Assembly: GCF_901000735.1 (NCBI RefSeq)
Contig: NC_081543.1
Span: 27,857,515-27,921,514 of the forward strand
DNA length: 64,000 nt
Origin: Corylus avellana
Taxonomy: Eukaryota; Streptophyta; Magnoliopsida; Fagales; Betulaceae
Reading direction: 5' to 3'
The translations under genes were made by a program, and so were the position numbers. Of the stretch, positions 11,447-23,202 are shown in pieces (within the stretch, counting starts at the first letter, position 1; each line of letters begins with the position of its first letter). The notes beneath the pieces are model-generated. The model was given only the letters and a program-made list of their open reading frames with translations. It did not search any database and was not told the origin of the DNA.

Positions 11447-12045
11447 GTTTGTTGACTTGTTTCCGCTGTTCGTTGAGCCAATTTATGGAAGTTTATGGTT
11501 TTGCTGTTGGTTTTATGATTTAAGGTAAGGTTATGGGGTATTTATAGTTGGTCATCTCTGGGTTTTTACTCACGCTGTGACATCTTTCCACTTGCTATCT
11601 TGCTAGCTTGTTACGTATACGGTAACGTTTTAGACTTTTCTCTTGTTTTTTTGAGCAAGAAACTAGAAATAAGACTTATTATGTGTATACTGTGGGAAGA
11701 AACTAGAAATAGTGTTTTTGAGATTGCGATTTTACAAGAATAATTTGTGTTTTTAAAAGATATCTCAAAATGTAAAGTGTTTGACATTGCGATTTAAAAA
11801 GCACTTAATCTTTCAAAAAAAAAAAAAAAAAAATCTGTGATTCTATAAGCAGGTTAAGGAGAGCTTATTTGAAAAAGTGCGAATTTAAGTCAAAATCACG
11901 CATAACAAATATTTGATAAAAAATATTTTTTTACATATTTTACGAAAGAGAAATGTTAAGAGTTACAACCATTTTAATTGCACAAGCTGACGTGGCCACG
12001 TTGGTTTTTTTTTTATTCTTTCTTTTCTCATTCTTTTGTTTTCTT
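11447..12045. other. SDR-2 upstream region, then AT-rich sequence to contig end
   Basis: The first 200 bp match the promoters of the other SDR copies and include TATTTATA at 11539-11546. The bZIP-type composite motif is degraded here (TTACGTATACGGTAACG near 11611). From about 11690 to 12045 the sequence is AT-rich with A-runs and no recognised feature. The contig ends at the N run. Confidence 0.6.
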
Positions 12046-12145
12046 NNNNNNNNNNNNNNNNNNNNNNNNNNNNNNNNNNNNNNNNNNNNNNNNNNNNNNN
12101 NNNNNNNNNNNNNNNNNNNNNNNNNNNNNNNNNNNNNNNNNNNNN
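12046..12145. other. Assembly gap (100 N)
   Basis: Exactly 100 N, a conventional placeholder for a gap of unknown size. The sequence immediately to the right begins in the middle of an exon of the TFIIE beta pseudogene. Confidence 0.99.
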
Positions 12146-12829
12146 TTATTTGCTCCGGTGTGAAGGCTTGCCTTGTCTGCAAATACAAACAACATTCAAT
12201 TGGTGATAATTAACATTAACCTGGTCCAACCAGGGCAATGTAACTCATGTTGACTTCTATTGATTTGATATACCCCGTTATTACAGTAAACAAAACTACA
12301 ATACAAATTGCCCACAAACCTCTATAATTTATAATTACCTTCAATTCAAAGTACAACTGTCTATCAAGTATTATCAGTTTCCCCTTAAAATCATGCCATA
12401 TAAACAAGGTTTTGAGTTTCCCCAATTAATTGCAAAAAAAAAAAAGGTCCCAGTTTGATGAATGTGGATAACTATAACTATTTCTTTTGCAGTAAACACA
12501 CAACTTTTAAATCATTTCAGCAATCAGCATTGCGAATAACTAGAGCATTAGGCAATACGTATGTATAGATAAAGGCAGGAAGAATTCGGTTTAAACCTCC
12601 AGTAGCAGATCTATAACACGCTTGATCTGAGCTCCTACAGGGCTTTCCAAATGCTGTTGATGTGTTGGAAGTCTCTCTGTATCATTTGAAAATTTAACGG
12701 CAGGAGCAGGGGTTCTTGCATTGGCTGACAGTGCTGCAGCTACAGGTGTGGATTTCTGAATTGTGGACTTATTAGCTGCTGCAATGCTCGTTGACTGGCA
12801 CTTCTCTTGCTGCTTCTTGAATTTATCCA

Positions 12830-12971
12830 GGGGAAACCCCTTAACTATTTATCAATTTACACTTTTAACCTCAATGTTTAAAAAGTGACACTTTACCTCT
12901 CCCAAATTTCCAAATTGTTGCAATTTGACCATTCTGACTTTTTTTTTTCCCCCCAAAATGCCCCCATCCCA

Positions 12972-13011
<40 letters not shown>

Positions 13012-13252
13012 TAAAAAAAATTAAGGGGTGGTGCCACCCGAGACCGGCCACCCCTTAATTTTTAATTTTTAATTTTTTAATTTTTTTAAAACTTTGGATG
13101 GGGGCATTTTGGGGGAAAAAAAAGCTAGAATGGTCGAATTGCAACAATTTGAAAGTTTGGGGGGGGGGGGTAAAGTGTCACTTTCTAAACATTGGGGTTA
13201 AAAGTGCAAATGAGTGGATAGTTCAAAGGGGAAAAGTATATTTTTTTTTTCC
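12830..13252. mobile_element. MITE in TFIIE beta first coding exon, 423 bp
   Basis: A hairpin-type element: the left half (CACTTTTAACCTCAATGTTT...) is the inverted complement of the right half, around a core of an AAT microsatellite and GGGGTGGTGCCACCC. It is flanked by 9-bp near-perfect duplications ATTTATCCA (12821-12829) and ATTTATCTA (13253-13261). These duplicate the codons for LDK, which therefore appear on both sides. The 9-bp duplication suggests a Mutator-like family. Confidence 0.85.
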
Positions 13253-13280
13253 ATTTATCTAACTTTTCTTGTAATGCCAT

Positions 13281-14655
13281 CTAGACAAGAAAATGTTTGC
13301 TTTTTTAGTAAGAGCTACTCATACCCACCATTAATATTTAAGAATGTAACAAAATAAGGGATTTCAAGTACAAGATGGTAAAAGATAAGAATTAAATTGA
13401 AATCACTGAATGGCCAAAATTGACTACAGAACATAAATACTCATGTCATAATTCAGGAAGAATTAACAGCTAATAATCAAGACATTACCATAATTTACTA
13501 CGAAAACTGCATGCTCACACAAGCATATGTCTACTAGACACACAAGTAACTTTGAAAACTCTCAATTTGTGCGTAACATAAATTTCATGAAAGAAGTAGA
13601 AATAACAAGGCCACTGAAAATCTATACGCAATAAACATTCCAATAGTTCTCCCTACATTAATCTCTAGCCTGTAAATGGCTTACTGCAGAACATGTGCAA
13701 TAATTTCACCACCATGTACAGTGCACAAAGAACAAAATGTAACTAAGAAAATGAGTATCCAATTTCTATTATACAGAGCAATTAGTGATCAGACAAAACG
13801 CTTTACTCATTGATCAATCCTTAATCTAGTATGAAGAAAAAAAAAAATTCAAATCTTTCCTAAAATTCATCACTAATGTCAAAAATCAATCCAAATTATT
13901 TGTTGCAGTTGGGGCTAAACTGTTATCTTTGATAACATTTTACATAATTTCAAGTCTGCTAACACTAGCCTGAATATTATTCAAATATAACAAACCAGTC
14001 CACATTGATATTTAGAGTCTTCTACACAGGTTCCCAATTCTAATGACTCAGCAGAGCCCCATAAGCAATAGACATACTTTATTTATTTATTTATTTATTT
14101 TTATGTTTTATTATTATTATTTTTTTTTATAAGTAATGAAGAATTGAAGATATCATTAAAAGTCTAAGGTTGCCCAGGTACACAGGAAGTATACATTTGA
14201 AAATACCTAACTAGAAGCAACAGACGTACTTGAAGACACCTAAAAGAACTTCCAAGAATTGACAAAAAAGGAAACATAATAGATGATAGTTCCACTTAAA
14301 AGAAGTTCACTTAAAATTCAACATCCCAACATAGACATTGAAAGAATTTACATAATATCAGTTTGAGTGAGCCAACTTCAACCATTTTTCACAAACGAAG
14401 CACAAAAATCTTACATAAACATTCAAACCCAAGTTTTTCAAACAAAGAAAAACGCATTTGATTCCGTCTGAATCTTGAATTAAACCTAATTTAACCGGAC
14501 AAAAACCTTAGCTTCACTAGTAATGCAAGTAATAAATCCCTCTAAAACCACTTGCTAATAGTAAAAATTAAACCCCTGAATCCTAGAACTGTACGGAAAT
14601 TACCAAAGTCTAAAGAATTTACTAATTGAAAGTTTTAGATCGGAAGCGATCTTAC
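13281..14655 (-). other. TFIIE beta intron 1, copy 1
   Basis: About 1.4 kb between the 5' UTR exon donor and the ATG exon acceptor. It holds an ATTT/TTA microsatellite at about 14078-14130, followed by a segment (near 14130-14200) with the look of a dispersed plant repeat. No gene is seen inside. Confidence 0.7.
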
Positions 14656-14725
14656 CTCGGTGTCTCTGAGAACTGTGCTTCTCGTCGATTAGAGAGAGAG
14701 AGAGAGAGACAGAGAGAGATTGGGT

Positions 14726-15467
14726 ATGTGATTTGGGCGGGTTGACGTGGATTGGGTTGAAAATGAAAACGCAAGCCCATATATTTTTTAGCGAACAGAA
14801 TATAGTAATATACCGTCTTCTTTTATTTTTGTATTTTTGTATTTTGTTATTATTATTATTTTTTTTTAAAAAAAAGAAGAGTATTAAATATGACAATTTC
14901 TTTACACACGGAGATTCCTATGAGAGTAATTTTTTTCTAAGTAGCACTATAAGTTACCTCTACTTTATTAGGCATGGTTCCTAGTCGATTTAGTTAACTT
15001 TTGAGAATGTTATAACTTATAAGTATTTATTGTCTCTTTTGTGTCACTCCAAAAAATGAAGTGGCTTGCAAAATTATAATTTGACCAAAATTAAATAGTG
15101 ATAAATCACAAGGCTAATAATAATTTTAAAACTCACAACTTTTAGAATGATACGAGAACGACACATGAAGAACTTCTAACATTACTCATATATGGACACA
15201 CATGCAACAAATTACATACACACCTAACCAAAATGAGAAGGGAAATGCTAGGTTTTTCATACACACTTAACCACTTGAAAACTTTCTTAGGCCATTGAAC
15301 CACTACCCTTGATAAGGAGGATGATAATAATTACATAAAGATTCCTTTCTAATCAGTCTATAGTATCCTTTTTTAAATGAACATAACGTCTTTTGCTTGT
15401 TGAAAAATAAAGACCAATTTTTAACTAGATAAAATCTTTTTCTTATGTACTCTGTTTCAAATTGCAG
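14726..15467. other. Intergenic region between TFIIE beta and SDR-3
   Basis: 14720-15313 holds the TFIIE beta promoter side and AT-rich sequence with no recognised gene. From about 15314 the sequence matches intron 2 of SDR-2 in inverted orientation, so exons 1 and 2 of SDR-3 are missing rather than hidden. Confidence 0.65.
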
Positions 15468-18400
15468 ATAAATAATGCAGGGTTTAGCGGATCCATAATC
15501 ACTGCAGAGGATTAAATGAGATTAAAACTAGGGTTTGATAAAGTAAGGTTTTCAATGCAATATAATCGTATATAGTTTAATCTTTTCTTTCCCACATTGT
15601 AGGAAAAGTCTCATAAAAAATAAAAAATAAAAAAATAAATAAAAAATAAAAAAGACGACAGTTTTTGGCCGGATCGGAGGAAATTCTTCCTAATAGTATT
15701 CAAAAGATTTTAATTTCTAAACATGTATGCTGCAGCATGTTTTATCACTACATACATGAATGATACAGCTTATAGGTGCAAATCCCAGATCCTTGGAGAC
15801 AGTTTTTAAGCAAACTTACAAAACTACCTTGGATTGTCTAAGAACAAATTATTATGGGATGAAGCAAGTGAGCAAAGACCTAATTCCACTTCTTGAATTA
15901 TCCAATTCTGCAAGAATAATAAATGTCTCGTCCGCCATCGGACAGCTAAAGGTACAGTATTATTATATCATTAGAAGTGCATTTTAAAAAATTGCGGTGC
16001 ATTTTCAAATCGTGGGTAAAATGGTGCTACTCAAAAGAACTCCATATATCAAAAAGTAGCAACTTTTAGTTATATCATACGTGCTAATTAACAACAATGG
16101 AATTTCAGCGTGTCTCAAATGAGAATGCAAGAAAGGAGCTAGAAGATGTAGATGGCCTCACAGAAGAGAAAGTGGACAATGTGGTGGAAAGGTTCTTAGA
16201 AGACGCCAAGGAGAATTTGATAGAAATCAAAGGCTGGCCCGCAAATTATTCTGCTTATATTGTCTCCAAGGCAGCTCTGAATGCTTACACAAGGGTTTTG
16301 GCTAAGGAGTACCCCAACATTGCCATTAACGCAGTTTGTCCCGGCTTTGTCAAGACGGATTTGAATCACAACACCGGCGTCTTGACTGTTGAAAAAGGAG
16401 CTAAAGGTCCTATCATGCTGGCTTTGATGCCTGAAGGTGGACCTTCCGGCCTATTCTTTGCTAAGACGGAAGTGTCAACCTTTTAAGTGATATATAACTG
16501 GTGCAATACGATACGCAGTTGCTCATTTTCATGACACATTTTGTAATGCTACTTTCTCTGGTTCTTGCAGTTGTTTTACTTTTCAGTACTTACATTGAAT
16601 AAAAGTTTTCTATGTTGCATGTTGAGAAAGGGATCAAGATCATTTTGCATTTTAAGGGATCAAGATCAACTGCAAGGAAAGTTGTGTTGCCTTCTGGAGG
16701 TGACAATGTTGTCACCGGAATATTGCTGTATCTACCTTCTCTTGCATGCACCACAGCTCCCGCTGTAAAAATTAAAGGGAAACAAAATAGGGATGATAAT
16801 TAAGTTGATGCTTCATATTCAATAATTTATTCAAAAAGTTTGATTTTTTTGTTTGGTTCATCTGCAACCTTGTTCAAACGGAGTTTGTGGATGATGGCTT
16901 CTACACTTGCAAAATTAGTCCAAATTGAATGGCTCGTCTACAACCTCGTTCTAACCGGGTTTACAGAAAAGGGGTTCTGTCTACTTGTTTACAACCTCAT
17001 TTGAATGAGCTTTGCAGACGAGTGGTCCTATACAAGAAAGAGAAGGAAAAATATTTCATTTTATACTTCCATTGCTTGAACGCCAAATTGGAGTTTGCCA
17101 TCCGACTTGTTAGCAATCCGAGGACCTAAGTGCAAGAAATCCTCATTCTATAATAAACAAATATGCTAATCGATTCTTCACTGGCATGTCTTCTCATTTG
17201 AGCTTAAACCGTAATCATAAAATTAACATTGATCTCGAATCCCCCTCCCCCATCTTGTGTGGACATGTCAAAAAAAAAAAAAAAAAACATTAACATTGAC
17301 TTGAAATAAATATATTAGCTAGGGAAGTGGCTATGTAGAGAATATAGATATTAACATATTTGTTGACTTACTACTTATTCCAAAAGTTTAAATTAATAAC
17401 AAAAGTAATAAATTTAATTATTGAACTAATATTTAATACTCTCCTGAGGTGTGGGCCTAAACACCTCCTTAATACATTTATGGTACACACCCTTCTTCTC
17501 CCTTCAAGGGATGACCCCTCTCTAGATCTCTCTCTCTCAATCGCGGTATCGCCCCTCAAGCTAAAGCCAATACTAACTTAAGTATTAGAGTATCTTCAAT
17601 ATCCTAAATGGAAGCTTAATTGCTGAAATTGACGCCTTCGATCCCTGTTTTGCAGGTGATCATGAACCCCGTCCGCATGTGCATAATTTGGGATCTAACA
17701 GATTTCTTTGTACAGATTCAAATTCCTCTGATATGAGGATTACCATATCTAGTATGATGTATACAACAAATTTAAAGGCTGCTATTTGTTACTTTTAAAC
17801 ATCAAGGATAAGTCTCCGATTTCAGCCACTTCCTCTTCTCCATACATTAAGAGAGATGAGTGGAGATAAGGGACAAAAACATCAAACCCACTAACACAAT
17901 TTATAATACATTTATGATCTGAAAAGGAACGTGCCTTGACTTTGGTCACAAAACTTTGGGTTATACTAAATAATATGCATTATTAATTAGTTTAATCACG
18001 ATATCAACTTGTGCTGGAAAATATTTTGTAGCGATATCCTATAAAATTCTAACTCTAATTTGATTAACTTTGGACTAAACACATTATTAAATTACAAAAT
18101 TACTTAAAATTTTGGCTCACGCCCATTATTAACTTACAAATAAAATTGATAACCTAAATCAAACTACTAATCTAAATCAAATTAAAAGACCCAATTCTTT
18201 ATTCTTTATCCTGCATCACTATGCCAGTAATTTTTTTTCTAAGCAACATATATAACGTTAGACTACATTACACAATATATATGCAAGATGCAAGAAATTA
18301 CATACACTGCTAACCAAAACGGGAAGGGAAATTAATGCTGGGTTTTTCAAAAAAAAAAATTTGACGCATCATTTCAACTCATTTGTGGTGCAATACGATG

Positions 18401-19378
18401 CAGTTGTTCATTTTCAGGTCACATTTTTGTAGAAATTTCTTCGGTTCTTTCTTGCGGTTGTTTTACTTTTCACTTACATAATTACATTGAATAGAAGTTT
18501 TCTATGCTATGTATTGTGAATGGATGATGTTACATATTACACCTTTATCCGACTATGTAACTCACTAAGTTGATGTGGCTTGAAACACTAGTGTACGTAC
18601 CTTATGCTTATTTCTCGTTTTTCCTTTGACAATTCATGTCATATTGAACTTCATAGAGAGGGAGCAGCAAATGAGCCTCGCAGCCCCGACTCTATAAGTG
18701 TGTCTAATTTGCTAGTAATTCGAGCACCTAAATGCAAGAGATGCTCATTATGTAACAAACAATAAAATTGACCAGAAGTGTTTATGCAATAAAGTTGGAC
18801 CAAATCTCAACAAATTCATGATTTATAATTTGAGGCAGTCAAATATGCCAATCGATTCTTGACTGGCATATCATCTCATTTGAGCTTAAACTGCCTTCAT
18901 AAAATTATTAACATCGAGCATAAATAAATATATTAGCAAATTAATAAAGATTCATTTTCTTGGGAAAGTAGCTAGGTAGGGAATAAGGATAGTAGAGTAA
19001 TGATAGATGTTATTTTTGTGTCATTGTTGTGTCTTCCTAAAATTGATCGATGTGTCTTTTAAAATTATCATTGGATCAAAATACAATAATAATCTATCAC
19101 AAATCCAATTAAATTTTAAAAGTCATCAAATTTGAGTGAACATTAGAAAGATACAAAGGTGACAATGTCTATCATCACTCAGGAATAGTAATATATTAAC
19201 ATCGTGCCCAATTTAATATATTATTAGCAGGTTTCGTGTCCAGTGCATATAGTTGAAATTAAGATTGCTAATAATATATAATTTACAAATAGTTATGAAC
19301 AGGTTGCTTTCTTATTTTATATGTGGAAAATTAAGTTTTCCAAATTAAAGTCAAGAGATAGATCACCTTCTATAGGCT
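15314..19378. repeat. Inverted repeat 1, right arm
   Basis: Reverse-complement match to 3285-10640 once the MITE (3650-3986) and the tandem LTR element (6074-9120) are removed from the left arm. It includes SDR-3 against SDR-2 exons 3-5 and about 2.9 kb of non-coding DNA (16487-19378). No gene is recognised in that non-coding part. The arms differ by scattered substitutions and small indels. Confidence 0.82.
15468..16486 (+). pseudogene. SDR-3: truncated SDR pseudogene, copy 1
   Basis: Exons 3 (15468-15542), 4 (15769-15951) and 5 (16109-16486) align to the intact copies with normal splice sites. Exons 1 and 2, which carry the TGxxxGIG cofactor motif, are absent. Exon 3 contains an in-frame TAA at 15513-15515. 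Exons 4 and 5 remain open, with NYYGMKQVSK, INVSSAIG and the YIVSK catalytic pair, and a stop after EVSTF. A poly(A) signal AATAAA follows at 16598-16603. It is the closest relative of SDR-2 and lies in an inverted arm relative to it. Exon-level reading frames could still be transcribed, but a working enzyme is not expected. Confidence 0.92.
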
Positions 19379-20104
19379 GCATGTTGTTATATATTACCTA
19401 TTAAAAGAGAGTTTGAGCACACATGAGGGGGAATATTAAACTAATGATTAAGTAATTAAATTTATCTCTTCTTATTAGTTTAAGCTTTTAGGATAACTGG
19501 TAATTTAACATGGTATCAGAGCTGATGGTCATAAGATTAAACCTTAACTCCGTCAAATCACTCACATTTAAATTAAATATTCAATGTCTAAGCTTATGGT
19601 AAAAGTGGTGATTTAGCTTGGTTATCAGAGTCAAAGGTCTTAGGATCGAACTTTGACTCCGTCAATTCACTTCCCATTTAAATTAAATATTTCACGGGTT
19701 GGGCCTCACCTATTAAAAGAAGTTTGAGCTTACACATAAAAAAAAAGTGTTAAAGTAACGATTAAGTCTCCCATTTCAGCCAAAACATCAAACCCTCTAA
19801 CTTAATCTATAATACATTTATGGACTGAAAAGGCCACGTGACTTGACTTTGGCCACAAAACTACTTCAGGTTATACTAAATTATCTACTTTTCTCCATAG
19901 GGGGGTTGGCTCCGCAGCCTTCCCACTACTCGGGGAAGGTAGCATTAAGTGTTATTAAATAAAAAAAATAACATGAATAAGATATTCCTTAAAATACTTT
20001 AAGAGTACGAGAGTACTACTCGGGGAAGGTAGGAAAAGAAAAGGAAAGGAACAAGAAAATGGGATCTAAAGAGACTTCGAAAAATCTTGATCAAAATAAA
20101 ATCT
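19379..20104. other. Intergenic, dispersed repeat fragments
   Basis: Contains a second, partial copy (about 19765-19890) of the segment at 17820-17970, and two copies of ACTACTCGGGGAAGGTAG (about 19924 and 20014). It also holds phrases such as ATGGTATCAGAGCTGATGG (about 19510) that recur in plant intergenic DNA. That phrase is reminiscent of a primer-binding site, but no LTR is seen next to it. No gene. Confidence 0.5.
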
Positions 20105-21616
20105 TGATCAAAATAAAGGAGATTTGCTCACATGTAAAAAATATCTTGTAAGTAAAGGTAGGTAATGTCAATATTAATCAACATTGTAATGCTGTCAATG
20201 ATGGGGACATATTTGAAGTCCCCAGTTTTCCAATTTCAAACTAAATTATTATATACGAAGACTACTCTGAATTTCATTTTCGTCGAGATAAATAGTACCT
20301 CTACTACAAACAAATTGTTGTTTAAGAAAAGTTATCTGATACCATAATAATAAATTATTAATTATTTTGAAAGTTTAAATTAATAAAAAAAAAAGTAATG
20401 ATTTTGGAGCTTAATCATTGTTTTTTAACCAAACATAGTGAATCTAACCACGCAAAAACCACTTAATTTATACAAACAATATGCTATTTAATTATATACT
20501 TTTACACGAGAATTCCAGCAATTTTTTTTGAAGGCAAGCAAAACTCCTTTTTTTAAAATTAATTTTTTTTTTAATTTTTAATTTTTTTTTCTATCTAATC
20601 TTTAGGGTTCACTAAAGTGGACCCTAATACTCAAAGTGGACACTAATAATGGGTCTTCAGCGTCCACTTTTAGTGGACACTATTGGGCATCAATTTTATT
20701 TTATTTTATTTTATTTTTCTACCTACTCTTTAGGGTCCACTTTGCCTAAGTATGAAAGTGGACGCTAATAATGTGTCTTCTGCGTCCACTAAAAGTGGAC
20801 GCTATTAGGCATCAATTTTATTTTTTTATTTTTTATTTTTTATTTTTTTATATAATCTTTAGGGTCCACTAAAGTGGACCTTAATGCTTAAGTATTAGCG
20901 TTCACTTTGAAAGTGGACGCTAATAATGGGTCTTCAGCGTCCACTTTTAGTGGAAGCTATTGGGCAGCAATTTTATTTTTTGTTTTTTATTTTATTTTTC
21001 TAGCTAATCTTTAGGGTCCACTTGCCTAAGTATTAGCGTCCACTTTCAAAGTGGACGCTAATAATGGGTCTTCAATGTCCACTAAAAGTGGACGCTATTG
21101 GGCAGCAATTTTATTTTTTTATTTTTCTACCTAATCTTTAGAGTCCACTTTATTGCTTAAGTATTAGCGTCCACTTTGAAATTGGACGTTAATAATGGGT
21201 CTTCAGCGTCTTTAGGGTCCACTAATGCTTAAGTATTAACGTTCACTTTCAAAGTGGATGCTATTGTCCTTTTATTTGATTTTGTTTTTTATTTAATTTT
21301 TTGCCAGCTTTTAGCGTCCACTTAAGTGGATGCTATTGGTCCACTATCAGCGTCGATGATTGTTGACGCTAAAAGTTTTTTTTTTGCTGCTTATATTCTT
21401 CCCGCCTTTTGAATAATTCCCGCGTGTATATTAGGGTTGAGTTATTAGTGTCCACTGTAAAGTGGACGCTAATATTCATCTTTTCGGTTGGCTATTAGCA
21501 TCTACTTTGATGTGGTCGCTAATACTTAACTATTAGGGGCGATTTTCAAAAGTCGCCCCTAATACTTGAAAATCACCCATAATAAGTCGCCCCTGATGAG
21601 TAAATTTCTTATAGTG
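20105..21616 (-). mobile_element. CACTA-family terminus with subterminal hairpin array (partial)
   Basis: The right edge (21601-21616) is the complement of CACTATAAGAAATTTA, a CACTA-type terminal repeat (canonical CACTACAAGAAA with one change). Next come GGGGCGAC motifs (21535-21600). Then, from 20585 to 21480, there are many AGCGTCCACTTT / AAAGTGGACGCT hairpins separated by AT-rich spacers, as expected of CACTA subterminal repeats. 20105-20585 matches the non-array part of the 1.5-kb repeats at 54-59 kb. No transposase is present and the other terminus is not identified. Confidence 0.7.
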
Positions 21617-22060
21617 AATATCCCAACATAGACATTGAAAGAATTTACATAATATCAGTTTGAGTGAGCCAATTTCAACAATTTTTCACCATCGAAGCAC
21701 AAAAATCTTACATAAACATTCAAACCCAAGTTTTTCAAACAAAGCAAAACGCATTTGATTCCGTCTGAATCTTGAATTAAACCTAATTTAACCGGACAAA
21801 AACCTTAGATTCACTACTAATGCAAGTAATAAATCCCTCTAAAACCACTTGATAATATTAATAGTACAAATTAAACCCCTGAATCCTTGAACTGAATACG
21901 GAAATTACGAAAGTCTAAAGAATTTACTAATTGAAAGTTTTAGATCCGAAGCGATCTTACCTCGGTGTCTCTGAGAGCTGTGCTTCTCGTCGATTAGAGA
22001 GAGAGAGATTGGGTATGTGATTTGGGTGGGTAGAGGTGGATTGGGTTGAAAATGAAAACC
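21617..22060 (-). pseudogene. TFIIE beta promoter, 5' UTR exon and part of intron 1 (left arm copy)
   Basis: Matches 14320-14765. It includes the donor GAG|GTAAG (exon edge at 21961), the CT-rich 5' UTR beside it, and the intron sequence up to CCCAACATAGACATTG, where the CACTA terminus begins. No coding exon is present. Its position head-to-head with SDR-4 (upstream regions facing each other) suggests the two genes were once divergent neighbours. Confidence 0.85.
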
Positions 22061-22513
22061 CAAGCCACTAAATTGTTAATTAATAGACGTCACAGAATAC
22101 GTAATAAGTCTTAAAGCTAGCTTGCTCCAAAAAAAAAAGAAGAAGAAAAGTCTGAAAACAAGCTTTATAGACGTCACAGCATACGTAACATGTCGAAAAA
22201 TCTTGATCAGACCGTCTTGGTTGATACACATGGCAATAATTAGGGTTGATCATTCGTGTTCGCGTATCTCATTAATGCATGTAGAACCCAAGCCACTAAA
22301 TTGTTAATTAATAGACGTCACAGAATACGTAATAAGTCTTAAAGCTAGCTTGCTCCAAAAAAAAAAGAAGAAGAAAAGTCTGAAAACAAGCTTTATAGAC
22401 GTCACAGCATACGTAACATGTCGAAAAATCTTGATCAGACCGTCTTGGTTGATACACATGGCAATAATTAGGGTTGATCATTCATGTTCGCGTATCTCAT
22501 TAATGCATGTAGA
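22058..22513. repeat. 228-bp direct tandem duplication in the SDR-4 promoter region
   Basis: Two nearly identical units (22058-22285 and 22286-22513; one visible difference, CATTCGTG against CATTCATG). Each carries two copies of the composite motif GACGTCACAGNATACGTAA. The right arm (about 42660-42890) has one unit only, so the duplication happened after the arms separated or is allele-specific. Confidence 0.92.
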
Positions 22514-22649
22514 GCTCATAGTCTTCTTTATTATGCTTGCCGAACCATATCCTGTTCAAAAAATACAAAAATCAATCCATTTTTTTTTTCCAAATTCAAG
22601 CTTCAATCTTGAATTTGAGAGAAAATGTTAGAACTATATCTCATTCCAT

Positions 22650-22979
22650 TAGGGACGGAGCCAGGAAATTTTATGGGAGGGGGCCAACCAAATTTTTTTT
22701 TTGGTTCTTTAGAATTTTTTTTATCAAAAAAAATTATTTTAGTTGTTTTTTTATGAACTAAAGACTACCGTAAGGGCAAAAAAAAATGGACATTAGAAAG
22801 TAAAGGCCAAAAATAAAAAAATTTAGTGGGTATGGGCCAACAAAATTAAAAATAGGGCCAATTTTTTTTTTTAGGAGGCCAAATAACTAAAATTAAAACT
22901 TTAACTTTACTTTTTTTTAATTTTTTTAATTTTTTTATTATTTTTTTTCCTTATTTTGGGGGGACCATGGTCCCTCCGT
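22650..22979. mobile_element. hAT-type MITE, 330 bp, 8-bp target duplication
   Basis: Starts TAGGGACGGAGCCAGG and ends GGTCCCTCCGT, flanked by perfect CATTCCAT at 22642-22649 and 22980-22987. The interior is rich in A/T runs. It is also present at the same place in the right arm (42198-42538), so it inserted before the duplication. It sits about 220 bp upstream of the SDR-4 start. Confidence 0.88.
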
Positions 22980-22987
22980 CATTCCAT

Positions 22988-23202
22988 GTCTGTTTCTTTG
23001 GCTTGCTCACAAAAGTTAATAGACGTCACAGTATACGTAACAAAGCAAGATAGCAAGTGGGAATATGTCACTGCATGCGTAGAAAACCCAGAGATGAGCA
23101 ACTATAAATACCCCACAACCTTACCTTAAACCATCCAAACAACAAAAAAACCATTAACTTCCACAAATAAGCGTCAACGAATTGCAGAAAAAGTCAACAA
23201 AC
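22988..23202 (+). promoter_or_regulatory. SDR-4 core promoter and 5' UTR
   Basis: TATAAATA at 23103-23110 lies 93 bp before the ATG and is conserved in all four copies that keep exon 1. The proximal composite motif GACGTCACAGTATACGTAA is at 23022-23040. Four further motif copies, in the duplicated unit upstream, start at about 22086, 22170, 22314 and 22398. GACGTC and TACGTA are known cores for plant bZIP factors. Actual regulation is an inference. Confidence 0.6.

Larger units (their letters stand above)
12146..14725 (-). pseudogene. TFIIE beta subunit (general transcription factor IIE subunit 2), 5' part, copy 1
   Basis: TFIIE beta works in the RNA polymerase II preinitiation complex and helps recruit TFIIH. 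Seen: a 5' UTR exon (14656 to about 14715, CT-rich, donor GAG|GTAAG), an intron of about 1.4 kb, then a coding exon starting exactly at an ATG at 13280 after acceptor TCTAG. The exon opens MALQEKLDK, is split by a MITE (12830-13252), and resumes with LDKFKKQQEKCQ (to donor at 12597). It reaches VGAQIKRVIDLLLE, then the next exon TRQAFTPEQ (12146-12176), which is cut by the gap. The segment between NDTERL and PVGAQ (about residues 70-85) reads in a shifted frame compared with what I recall of plant TFIIE beta, as if a 1-nt insertion were followed by a 1-nt loss. The MITE alone prevents a normal N terminus. Confidence 0.88.
12146..17073. repeat. 4,928-bp block, copy 1 (identical to 32531-37458)
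   Basis: Starts at the first base after the gap at 12145. It corresponds base for base, at every place I compared, to 32531-37458 at a constant offset of 20,385. That second copy ends at the last base before the gap at 37459. The block holds most of the TFIIE beta pseudogene, its MITE, SDR-3 and downstream sequence. Identity including microsatellites points to an assembly overlap or a very young tandem duplication. Confidence 0.92.

Noticed and set aside
20585..21480. Regular short repeats resembling a CRISPR array
   Set aside because: The repeats are palindromic hairpins with AT-rich, non-unique spacers beside a CACTA terminus in a plant genome; they are transposon subterminal repeats.
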